Source of the DNA: Bombus terrestris
Lineage: Eukaryota; Arthropoda; Insecta; Hymenoptera; Apidae
Direction of reading: 5' to 3'
Assembly: GCF_910591885.1 (NCBI RefSeq)
Contig: NW_025963557.1
Span: forward strand, 372,001 to 436,000
Length of the DNA stretch: 64,000 bases
The notes under the pieces were generated by a model. It was not told the origin of the DNA and made no database searches. It saw only the letters and a list, made by a program, of their open reading frames with translations. Within the stretch, counting starts at the first letter, position 1; each line of letters begins with the position of its first letter. The position numbers and the translations under genes were made by a program. Below, one piece after another: positions 1 to 9,943 of this stretch.

Positions 1-170
1 AGAAACTATTCGACCTTCATAGACCAAGTTCAGCAGAAGCAAGTTTCGTTGAATCTTTTAAAGGTCGCCTTGTTTGGCATTGGTCTAATGATCCATCACT
101 TACTATAAACAGATTTGCAAAATTTATTATAGATAAGTGTCCAGCATACAATGCACGCTTAGAATATTAA
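1..170 (+). pseudogene. CMTR1: 3' end of a CMTR1 duplicate
   Basis: The last about 56 codons and stop of the cap methyltransferase gene reappear here, matching 37711-37880. The four differences seen in the coding part all change the amino acid (N to K, I to V, P to S, K to I), which suggests relaxed constraint. No upstream exon is visible because the window starts here, so a complete paralogue to the left cannot be excluded. It is called a pseudogene on the substitution pattern only. Confidence 0.6.
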
Positions 171-822
171 AACTACAGACTGTACATATATTCATACGTG
201 ACTTGAGCCGAATAGGAGCCAAACAGATTAATTCCGTTAAGTTGACTGTTATTTCAAATATGAAATACTTACGATATATTTTAGTATTTAGTATTATATT
301 TCGAATTCTTTCACCTCCCCCCTCCCGGCTAGTATAAATATACCGACTGAATCGCGAGCGAGACACCTTCGTATCGACTACGTACCGAGTTTATAGCAAG
401 TATTTAGCGGCATCCATTGTGAATTTGAATATTTAACGAGCGTGTATTAAGTCACGTGATAACGTTTGCGAGTATTCATCCCGTGATTTTATATCACAAT
501 TTATTCTTCGTGGCACGCTTAGCACTTACGTTTAAATTTAACTTATTGGTCTCAAATACATCTGACGGTCACGACAACGAGGACTCGTTATTAATCAACG
601 CGACGTTTGTCTTCTTCACACACTACAACAGCTACAGAGGTAATATCGGAAAATATAATTAATAAGTTGGTCTTCTGAGTGGCTTAATTGCAATACTATT
701 TGGGATGAAATATAGTTATACAAACGATATGCGGCATTCTGTATAATAACTGAAATGTTATATTAAAGAACGATGGCGTTAAAGTGCCCCGGCGCGCCCG
801 GCCTCGTGTCGAGACTGACACG
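171..822 (+). other. CMTR1 3' flank followed by promoter-like block; no gene seen
   Basis: Bases 171-300 copy the CMTR1 3' flank. From about 306 a C-rich stretch leads to a TATA-like octamer TATAAATA at 333-340, then a block ending near a TGGCGTTAAAG stretch at about 775. This looks like an LTR promoter region belonging to the CsRn1-like element downstream, but no second LTR copy is available to prove it. The short reading frame at 456-662 shows no recognisable domain. Confidence 0.4.
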
Positions 823-1493
823 CTATCTGTTGAGCAGGGCCCGTCGAGCCCAACCCTCAACATCGTTGCCCACCGGCTCGACCCCGTCCGACAGACCCCG
901 CGTGTGTAGGTAAATTTCGCGACACCTCAGTGCCTGCAGTTCGAGCGGCGGGAAACCGGCGAGCATCGCCGCTGCTGCCGCCGAAATGGTGCGGAAGCCC
1001 CTCACTACACTGATGGCCACAGTCCTGTGCAATCTCCTGACCTTCAGGAGACTGCAGTGGCTGGTCCTCAAGTCCTCTGCCCAGATGGGAGCTCCATAGA
1101 GGAGCCTCGCACTACGGTGGCGTGCAGCCGGCGCACTCTCACGCCGGGTCCGCCCAGCCGAGGCAGTAAACGTCGTAATGCATTCGCCGTCTCCTCGACC
1201 GATGGTGCCAGGCACTCGAAGTGAGCACGGAAGGCCGAGTGATTGTCGAGTGTCAGGCGCAGGTATTTCATGCTGGTTCCGACTCCGATCTCAGCCCCCA
1301 CAAACCTCAGGCGATAACCCGCTGGAGGCGTTCCGTGATCGGCCCTGCGGCAGAACCACATTGCCTCAGACTTGTTAGGGGACACACTCAGTCCCAATCC
1401 CCTGATCGCGGCGAACACGCGGACCATAGCCAGTTCGGCGAGACGGACGGTTCCGTCCAACGGAACAGGCGAACCCTGGATCTCCGTCGTCAA
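823..1493 (-). pseudogene. Non-LTR retrotransposon RT C-terminal fragment
   Basis: Two overlapping antisense frames (1068-1493 and 823-1215) read as the RT thumb and post-RT region of an insect non-LTR element. Visible are an SPNKSEAMWF segment, a KYLRLTLD segment (equivalent to the KYLGL motif of intact elements) and, after a frameshift near 1100, YGAPIWAED and LHRTVAISVVRGFRTIS stretches typical of jockey/R1-type proteins. The catalytic FADD region is missing, so the fragment is 5' truncated. Its upstream end abuts gypsy gag sequence near 1466. Both copies of the segmental duplication carry it. Confidence 0.7.
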
Positions 1494-3829
1494 CGCCCTG
1501 AGCGAACAGATAACCCAACTGCGAGCGGAAATGCGCGCATCGAGGCGCCGACCTGACCCGGGGAGACGAAATCAGCCGAGATCGAGAGAAAGATCGAGAG
1601 AGGGACCGGGAAACCCCGATTATTGCTATTACCACCGAACGTTCGGAGACCGGGCATACAAATGCCAGTCTCCGTGCAAAGGGATGCAGGGAAACGGGAC
1701 CAGCAGTACGTAAAGCCGGCAGACGACGACGGCATCGGCTCCCGCCTCATTTTTGTTACCGACAAGACGACGTTGACGTCTTTCCTTGTAGACACTGGCG
1801 CTGATATAAGCGTGTATCCCTGCAGCAAAGTACGCCAATCAACGAACAAATGCGAGTATGAATTGTTCGCAGACAACGGAACGCGGATCTCAATGTACCG
1901 CACCATCGCCGTCACCCACAACATGTGCCTCAGAAGGGCATTCATATGGCGATTCGTGATAGCTGAAGTCCAATCAGCCATCATCTGCGTGGACTTTTTG
2001 AGTCACTATAGGTTGCTCCTGGACCCGCGAAACAAACGACTCATCGACTCGAGGACACACTTGACAGCAAAGGGATACACCGACACGGCGGACGGAGCGT
2101 CAATAAGAACTATTGTCGGTGAATCAGTTTACCATGGTCTCTTGATGGAGTTACCACACCTAACTCGTGAACCTGTTTTCGAACGAGAGTTGATACGACA
2201 CGGGGTAGTACAACACATCGAAACCACATCGGGCCCACCAGTCTGCAGCAAACCCCGTCGCCTGTACCTCGATAGCCTCAAAGAAGTCAAGACGGAATTT
2301 CTAGCCATGATCGAGCAAGGAGTGATGGGCCATCGAAATTTCCATGGGCGTCACCCCTGCACGTTGTACCAAAAGAGGACGGAAGTCTGCGACTATGTGG
2401 CTACTACCGCGCGTTAAGCGCCCGCACCATACCCGACAGGTATTCTCCACCCCATATTGAGAATTTCGCTCAACAACTCCACGGTAAGCGAATCTTTTCA
2501 GAAATCGACCTTGTCCGCGCTTACCACCTAATACCATTCGCGACCGAAGACGAACAGAAAACCGCGATCACGACAACTTTCGTGCTTTTCGAAGCGTCCA
2601 TCATGATGGTTGGGCTTCGAAACGCAGCGCAAACTTGCCAACGATTCTTCGACGAAATCACACGAGGTCACGATTTCGTCCTATTATCGTCCGAAAATGA
2701 AAAACAACACCGTTTCGACGTCTCGACGAATATGGTGTCGTGATCAATCTCGTGATCAATCTCGAAAAGTGAATTCGGCGTTAGCAAAATCGAATTTCTC
2801 GGTTACATGGTTACCGCCGAGGGGATAAAGCCACTAACTGAACGCGTTGATGCTACAGTTGAAGTACCGTTACCAGCGACCGTCAAAGACCTACAAAGGT
2901 ACCGCGGTATGATCATCTTCTACACACGCTTCATGCCCGGGGCAGCGAAAATCCTACTACCACTCAACGACTTGTCAAAGGGCACAACGAAGTGCAACGC
3001 ATCTATCGAATGGTCTGAACAAGTCAAAAATAGCTGCCGCGATTCGTAACTCGCCCTAGCTAAAGTGACAATGTTAGCTCATGCCATTCTCGGCGCGCCT
3101 GTTAGCTTCACAGTCGATGCATCCGATTATGCTATAGGAGCAGGAATTCAGCAACGCGTTAACGATACTTGGCAACCGCTGGGATTCATGACAATGTCGC
3201 AATCCCCGGCACAACAAAGGTATAGCGCGTACGAGCGAGAGCTACTCGCGATGTACACCGCGGTCAAAAAATTCTCATACGTCGTCTAAAGAAAAAGTTT
3301 TATCATTTTCACCGACCACAAACCTCTCATATTCGCGTTTAACCAAAACCTCGATAAGTGTTCGTCGCGACAATTCCGAAATTTTGGATTATATCGGACA
3401 ATTCACCACCGACATTCGGTACGTAAAGGGGCACGGCAACAACGTGGACGACGCTTTGTCACGAATCGAAGCGATAGGAAAGTCGGTGGATCATGAAACT
3501 CTCGCCTCCGCGTAAGAAAGCGATGATGAACTACGCTACATCATCAACACCGGCACATGTGCGCAGCGACTAAAGAAAATACCCTTCCCCGATCACAGCG
3601 TAGAAATATATTGCGATGTATCAGGAGGCACTATACAACCGTACGTGCCGAAATTCTTGCGGCATGACGTATTTAACTCTTTTCACGGACTTTCTCATCC
3701 GGGTATACCCGCCACTCGAAAAATAGTGACAACGCGTTTCATCTGGCCGTTTATGAACAGAGATTGTCGAACGTGGACACGGCAATGCATTGCATGTTAA
3801 GGATGCAAAGTCATCAGGCAAACGCGAGC
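1466..3829 (+). pseudogene. CsRn1-like Ty3/gypsy fragment 1 (gag, protease, RT, RNase H, IN N-terminus)
   Basis: Gag carries the CHCC knuckle C-X2-H-X9-C-X3-C at about 1624-1677, the arrangement characteristic of the CsRn1 clade rather than the usual CCHC. Protease follows in the -1 frame with an intact DTGA at about 1793-1804. RT (from about 2200), RNase H (3065-3289, with TVDASDYA) and the integrase zinc region (to about 3800) lie in several frames broken by stops and indels. The element begins at the LINE fragment without its gag N-terminus and runs directly into a second protease at about 3830. Dead. Clade assignment rests on the gag motif and general pol resemblance. Confidence 0.75.
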
Positions 3830-5485
3830 TGCCGTCTGCAAGTGCCACAGACGATGACGGCCTGGGATCCCGCCGCATCTTCATTACGGACAAGGCAACG
3901 AAGATTTCCTTCCTCAAAGTCACCGGTGCCGACATCAGTGTATTGTACCGGAGCAGAATACACAAGCACGTCAACAAAAACTACTAAGAACGGTTCTCGG
4001 TCAGCGGAATGCACATCGCAACGTACGGTATCACTGCGATGCACCTTACCATATGCCTAAGACGAGCCTTCATATGGAATTTCGTGGTAGACAACGTTGA
4101 AACGCCTGTCATCGGCATAGATTTTTGGAGCCAGTATAGGCCGCTCGTGGACCCACGAAACAAACGACTCCTGGACACGACAACCCGATTATCATCAAGG
4201 GGATATGCTGCCACGACTGATGGGGTATCCATCATAACCGCAATCGGTGAATCGGTCCACCACCGACTTATGGCGGAGTTTCCGGATCTAACTCGTCCAC
4301 TGGTCTTCGCACGAGAGAAAGTTCGGCCCGGTGTGGTACACCACATCGAAACCACACCCGGCTCACCCGTCTACCGTAAACACCGCCGGCTCGCACCGGA
4401 CTGAATCAAACTAATTAAGGTGGAGTTTGCTGCCATGAACGAGCAAGGAGTCATGCGGTTATCGAAAGGTCCATGGGCATCACCCGTGCACATCGTACCC
4501 AAGGAAAACGGAAATCTACCACCATGCGGCGACTATCGTGGGATGAATGCCCGCACCGTACCTCACAGATACTCCCCCCCCCCAACCCGCATAGCGACGA
4601 TTTTCGGCAACATCTCCACAGTAAGCGAATCTTTTCAATAATCGACCTCATTCACGCTAACCATTAAATTCGGATCGCCCCCGTAGTCAAGAAAAACGCG
4701 ATCACGACATCTTTCGGACATTTCGAAGCTGCCAACATGATGTTTGGGCTTCGGAACGCCGCACATACGTGTCAAAGATTCGTCGACGAAATTACCCGTT
4801 GATCAGATTTCGTGTTCGCGTACATGGATAATTTCTCCGTAGCCACCGAAACCGAAGAACATCACCGCAAACACCTACGGATTTCGTTTCGATCTTTGAA
4901 CGATTAGGGCGTAGTCATCAACCCCGAGCATGTATCCTTATCCGTCGTAGCATTCGGAGAGTTTGCAGGCTGTTTCCATAGACATTTTCGCGATGCAATA
5001 TTCGCAAGGCCATCGATATTGTCTGTCCTGAATCGATCGTTTTTCGCGTTAGCCGGGAAACCTTTCCCATCGCCGACGTGGAGGCGGCAATCGTTGCTTC
5101 AGCTCTTCTTTCCACGTGGATATCTCGTTTTGGCGTACCTTTACGAATAAGGACCGATCAAGGACGCCAGTTCGAATCAATTCTATTTAACGAATTCTGC
5201 CGGTTGCTCGGCATTAGGCATTTGCACATGACAGACTATCACACCGCGTTTAACGGGGCGGTAGAGCGCCAGCACCGACAACTAAAAGTAGCAATCAAAT
5301 GTCACGACACGAGCAACTGGGTAGAAATCATGCAAAAAGTTTTGTTATGCATAAAAACAGCTAATAAGGACCTGAAAGCGACGGCAGGCGAAGTGTTTTA
5401 TGGCACCAGCAAACGATTGCCGACAGAATTCCTTGTTTCAACGAAGCAACGGGCTAACTCGGCCAATACGGAAACCGTCCCATAG
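3830..5485 (+). pseudogene. CsRn1-like Ty3/gypsy fragment 2 (mutant protease, RT, IN core)
   Basis: A second, related element starts inside protease, where the active-site DTG reads VTG. RT follows in pieces (4009-4404, 4420-4641 and on) with the catalytic box read as YMDN instead of YxDD. RT thumb sequence then fuses directly to the integrase core without RNase H or the integrase zinc region. The core (about 5078-5485) shows the RTDQG and FNG-VE segments with the second D and the E. Frameshifts and stops occur throughout. The partner copy is 41677-43339. Confidence 0.75.
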
Positions 5486-5772
5486 AACGAATAGAAAAGA
5501 TCAGGACTCACCCGATTACGCGACGCGGCGAAAAGAAAAGCTTCGTGTTCCGCTCGAAACATCGTCTTACGCACTCCTACGTCACGATGCCATCTGAAAC
5601 CACTTACAATCACCCTACGGCGGACAGTATCAATTTATACCGAGAAAAAAATACATTTAATTGACTGCAATTGGCAACAAAAACGTTATAGTACCCATAG
5701 ACCGTCTGAAATCCGCATTTCTATATTCAAATATATATTTACATATATATTCAACTTATATTATAATACATA
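5486..5772 (+). other. 3' terminal region of the CsRn1-like element
   Basis: Non-coding sequence downstream of integrase, ending in AT-rich DNA. It recurs at 43340-44011 (there split by a solo LTR) and, inverted, at 6120-6360 and 32644-32900, so it is element-derived, probably 3' LTR or UTR. LTR boundaries could not be fixed. Confidence 0.5.
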
Positions 5773-6119
5773 TGTCGGGTTGGAGTTAAGATTTGAGTTA
5801 GGGTTAAGGGCGTGAAGCGAATCCCCTTTGGCATTAGACGTTATCATTATGCAATAGAGGGGATATTTACTAGTGCAAATATGATTATGATAGAATTTGA
5901 CAAGTTTTCGCGATAATGAGATACTCGAGAAGCTAATGACAATGATCCTAGGCTCAATAACGTATCCGCGGTCGATGGGATGATAGATGTAAGTTCTCAC
6001 AAAGTTCAAGTCTGACTCATTGTTAACAAAACGTGAAATATTTAAATATATTATATTTATAAATAAATATACATATAATATATATTATAATATAAATTAA
6101 ATATATATAAATATATATT
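5773..6119 (-). repeat. Truncated gypsy LTR plus AT-rich spacer
   Basis: From TGTCGGGTTGG at 5773 to about 6030 the sequence matches the first about 210-260 bp of the LTR at 44012-45023 (the 3' portion of an LTR read on the minus strand). It then breaks off into about 90 bp of A/T-only spacer. No gene is present. Confidence 0.75.
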
Positions 6120-7675
6120 TAAATACAGAGATGCGGATTTCAGACGGTCTATCGGTACTATTACGTTTTTGTTGCCAATTACAATCGTAAGGGTCTTTTT
6201 TCTCGGTATAAATTGATACGGTCCGCAGTAGGCTGATTGTAAGTGGTTTCAGATGGCATCGTGACGTAGGAGTGCGTAAGACGATGTTTCGAGCGGAACA
6301 CGAAGGTTTTCTCTTCGCCACGTCTCGTAATCGGGTGAGTCCTGATCTTTTCTATTCGTTCTATGAGACGTTTTCCGTATTGGCCGAGTTAACCTGTTGC
6401 TTCGTTAAAACAAAGAATTCAGCCGGAAATCGTTTGCCGGTGCCATAAAACACTTCGACTGCCGTCGTTTTCAGGTCCCTATTAGCTGTTCGTATGCATA
6501 ACAAAACTTTTGGCAAGATTTCTATCCAGTTGCTCGAATCGTGACATTTGGTTGCTACTTTTAGTTGTCGGTGCAGGCGCTCTACCATCCCGTTGAACGC
6601 TGTGTGATAGTCTATCGTGTGCAAATGTATAATGCCGAGCAAACAGCATAATTCGTTAAATAGAATTGATTCGGACTGGCGTCCTTGATCGGTCCTTATT
6701 CGTAAAGGTACGCCAAAACGAGATATCCACGTGGAAAGAAGGGCTGAAGCAACGGTTGCCGCCTCCATGTCGGCGATGGAAAAGGCTTCCGGCTAACGCG
6801 AAAAGCTATCGATTCACATCAGACAATATCGGTAGCCTTGCGAATGTTGCATCGCGATAATGTCCATATGTATGTGGTGGAAACAGCCTGCTAACTCTCC
6901 GAATGCTACTACGGATGAGAATGCATGCTCGGGGTTGATGACTACGCCCTAATCGTTCAAACGTCGAAACAAAATCCGTAGGTGTTCGCGGTGTTGTTCT
7001 TCGGTTTCGGAGGCTACTGGCAAATTGTCCATGTACGCGAACCCGAAATCTAATCCACGGGTAATTTCGTCGACGAATCTTTGACACGGTTGTGCGGCGT
7101 TTCGAAGCCCAAACATCATGTTGGCAGCTTCGAAATGTCCGAGAGATTTCGTGATCGCGTTTTTCTTGACGACTTCGGGGGCGATCGGAATTTAATGGAC
7201 GCGTTGTCCCGTTACCCTGCATCCACTTGCACGGAGACTGGCATTTGTATGCCCGGTCTCCGAACGTTCGGTGGTAATAGCAATAATAGGGGTTTCCCGT
7301 TCCCTCTCTCGATCTTTCTCTCGATCTCGGCCGATTTCGTCTCCCCGGGTCGCGTCGCCGCATTCGATGCGCGCATTTCCGCTCGCTGCTGGGTTATTTG
7401 TTCGCTCAGGACGTTGACGACGGAGATGCAGGGTTCGCGTGTTGCCGCAGGTTGTGTCGGCTGCTCGACGACGGTCGCCAAACGAGTAGTGCGTCCTGTA
7501 GCTGTTGGTCGCTGAGGCATTTGGTTAGCGTCACGTACCCTAAGTTGTCGTCCGTAATCCGCGCTTCTTCGAGTTGCCTCTCCAGTAGAGCCAACCATGC
7601 CGTCGTTTTCGTGGGCAGTAGCGGAGATATGCCGACCATCTGACTGGCTAAAGTTCCCTGGTAGTCACTTTCCAT
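6120..7675 (-). pseudogene. CsRn1-like gypsy deletion derivative (gag, RT 3' part, IN core), inverted
   Basis: Read on the minus strand: a gag N-terminus starting at 7675, the CHCC knuckle at about 7250-7300, then a direct jump into the C-terminal half of RT. Protease and the RT N-terminus are absent. The RT active site reads YMDN, and RT joins the integrase core (MDI region near 6870) without RNase H. The integrase core continues to 6361. Stops interrupt the IN part. It forms an inverted repeat with 4.8-5.77 kb and is nearly identical to 32644-34177. Confidence 0.75.
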
Positions 7676-7990
7676 GTGCGAATTCGAATCCCAATTATGC
7701 TCTAGCAGTTTATATTTCTCTAGCCAAGTTATATGAATAAACTGTAATTTATATATTTTGATTCAGTGTATACTCAATTGAAACAGTTCGTGGCGTCGAT
7801 TATCTAATCGTAACGGGAATTTACGACTCTCGTTGACGCGCTATCTCGCGATCCCATCTCTCCTCGATCGGTCTGAAACATAGTTGATTTTGTTTAAATG
7901 CTAGATATGGTTTCGCCTGAGTAGGGGCGGAAAGAACAAAGGCTATATACGAATCAATTGTAAAGAACTTAAGGAGTATGGGCGAAAATG
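7676..7990 (-). other. 5' leader/LTR region of the CsRn1-like derivative
   Basis: About 315 bp upstream of the gag start on the minus strand, repeated at 34178-34528. Both copies end with the same GGCGAAAATGA, after which this one meets a truncated gypsy LTR and the other meets CMTR1 upstream sequence. No coding content is visible. Confidence 0.5.
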
Positions 7991-8143
7991 AGCCCGAGCT
8001 CACTATCATAAATCTGGAATAAGTACAATCGGATCGAATGACAACGGTTTTCTTAATACGGCTAGGGTGAAATCTAAATTACAGTACTAGGTGTCTTCCC
8101 AAAGTTCCGAGGAGAAGGCTCCTGTGCTCTTTTATCTCCGACA
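7991..8143 (-). repeat. LTR1 of gypsy array, truncated (U3 start only)
   Basis: The last 153 bp of the 1004-bp LTR as read on the plus strand, ending in TCTCCGACA. It equals 13471-13623 apart from a few substitutions. The remaining about 850 bp are missing, and the junction with the CsRn1-like leader shares only the bases GA. It is the 3' LTR of array unit 1. Confidence 0.9.
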
Positions 8144-8226
8144 CGGCCATTCTGACTATCACACGTCCTCGGGTGTAACTAAAATATTGAGTTTTCCCAC
8201 ATTAGATTCGATACGATTAACATCGT
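8144..8226 (-). other. 3' end of internal region, primer site for plus strand
   Basis: The minus-strand sequence abutting the LTR ends GTGATAGTCAGAATGGCCG. The same 19 bases occur before every 3' LTR visible here, including the plus-strand element at 50802-50820. It should contain the polypurine tract, but no long purine run is present. Confidence 0.5.
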
Positions 8227-8601
8227 TTACAATTTAACTAGGTGCTCGAATGAGGTAAGGATCCAGTGTAGCAACAAATCCTGTACGGGGGTTTGGCAGC
8301 AAAGAAATAAAAGATAATGAAAATTAGTAGCGTTATAGTTAGTATTCAAGGTGATAGTTGCATCCTGCAGGTTATTAGTCGGATCGTAACGGCATGATGG
8401 ACCATTTTCGATTTCGTACTCCAAAGGATCTCGGTCTTCTAGATCGTGTGAGCACATAGAGCCTTGTTCCACGGTTTCACCGAGTTTTACCATATTGTTG
8501 CCCCGAAATGCATGCGAATCACATCGCATGTTCTCACTGAGCCTCATCACACTGTCACCCCGAAACACGTGCGAACTCGCTCTGCCGGGTGTTAATGGCA
8601 T
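8227..8601 (-). CDS. Short env-position ORF (124 aa), function unknown
   Basis: It starts four bases after the integrase stop and ends just before the LTR-proximal region. The N-terminal part contains about two 19-residue units from a 57-bp repeat. The middle carries a YDPTNN stretch and an N-A-T glycosylation-type triplet, and the C-terminus is hydrophobic. The same ORF is open in all five minus-strand copies. A related 85-residue frame follows integrase in the plus-strand element. No domain was recognised. It could be an env remnant or simply conserved 3' sequence. Confidence 0.35.
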   Translation of the reverse strand: MPLTPGRASSHVFRGDSVMRLSENMRCDSHAFRGNNMVKLGETVEQGSMCSHDLEDRDPLEYEIENGPSCRYDPTNNLQDATITLNTNYNATNFHYLLFLCCQTPVQDLLLHWILTSFEHLVKL

Positions 8602-8605
8602 AGTG

Positions 8606-9943
8606 CTACTGATCTTCCGAGATCGAAGTGCTCATATCGTCATGGTCACTGTTATTGCCTTCACTACAGACATCCAACTCAGCAGGGATGCGACCATCTG
8701 GCATTTTCCTCAACCTGTCGTGACTGTATTTGTACGATCGCTTACCGTCTAATGTCTTTAGGATATACCTGTCCCCTTCCAAGACTTCTGCTATTACAAG
8801 TGGACCTCTAAATTTTGGATCTAGTTTGGTTTGATTCCTTTCCTCATTCTTGCGTAATACGAAATCACCGAGGTTAAACCTAACCACCCTAGCTTTAGCT
8901 TTGTCGAACTTGTCTTTCTCGTATTTAGCACTCGTTTCTATCCCTCTTATTGCCTGTCGTCTTACATTGGAGATATCGATTTCCTTTTCCTCGATGTTAC
9001 CGGGTAACAACAGATCGTAAGGTCTTGCTGTTCTACCTATTAGTAGTTCTAATGGACTCGAGTTGGTCACGCGGTTGGTGGTACAGTTCAAAGCCAACTG
9101 TATTTCCCCAATCGCGTCTTGCCACGGTCGCCCGGTCGTCTCTACTACCGTGAACATATTTTTCAATGTACCCATAACACGCTCTACCTGTCCGTTGGCT
9201 CTACTAGCACCGGTCGCTATCAAGTGAACTTTAATTTGCTTGCTTTTGCAGAACTCTTGGAATTCTTTACCCGTGAAACATCTTCCCTGATCTGCTATTA
9301 TCCGGCAGGGACTGCCGAATAGAAATATAGCGGACTTGAGTGCTTTGATGGTATTAAGGGAGTCTATCTTACGGGTATGATGCAGATATACAAACTTCGT
9401 GAAAGCATCCACTAAAACGATGACATATTCCTTGGAGTCATTTTTGCCACTTAGCTTGCCCGTTATGTCCATGTGCACCGTATGCCACGGTATGCTGGTC
9501 TTGGGTATCGGATGTAGTTTCGGCTTGTATCTTACCCGAGCTTGCCTTCGAAACTCTACAAGCATGACAGTTCTCTACGAATTTGCGAACGTACTTCGCC
9601 ATTCCTTCGAACCAGTAATACTCGTACAGTTTCTCGAGCGTCTTATCCCAACCCAAGTGCATAATTGACTGATGCACATGGTTAATAACGGATCATCTAA
9701 AACCTCTCGGGACAATGGGCAGGCAGAGCGTTTTGCCCCTCCGCTGCACTTTGTGGTAAAGGGTGCCCGAACGCAACTCGTAAGAATTCGCGACATCTTC
9801 CGCGAGCTCGTCGTTTGGTAGTTTGCGGGTGAGGTCTATAATTTGTGGGTCGCGGCGCTGTTCGGCTAACAGCCAGTCTTCCGGTATTTCGGCCAGATTG
9901 ATTTCCTTTTCCGCGATTTTATCAAACTTACGGTGGTCTAAGT
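8606..9943 (-). pseudogene. Integrase of array unit 1, frameshifted
   Basis: The HHCC zinc region (HQSIMHLG ... CHAC) and the D,D(35)E core are present, but a frameshift separates this part from RNase H near 9943, a TGG-to-TGA stop lies near 9692 and a 1-bp insertion near 9527 splits the zinc region from the core. The core frame (8606-9565) shows HMDITG, IADQG and NGQVERV. The C-terminus has a KFRGP segment. The intact version in the plus-strand element reads through all these points. Confidence 0.85.

Larger units (their letters stand above)
1..6030. repeat. Segmental duplication, copy 1 (partner 37711-44225)
   Basis: This block repeats 37711-44225 in the same order and orientation: CMTR1 3' end, promoter-like block, antisense LINE fragment, CsRn1-like gypsy mosaic and the start of a gypsy LTR. 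The partner differs mainly by about 146 bp after its position 38010 and by a 384-bp solo LTR at 43445-43828, both absent here. Scattered substitutions show that the two copies have diverged. The left edge is cut by the window, so the duplication may begin further upstream. Confidence 0.9.
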
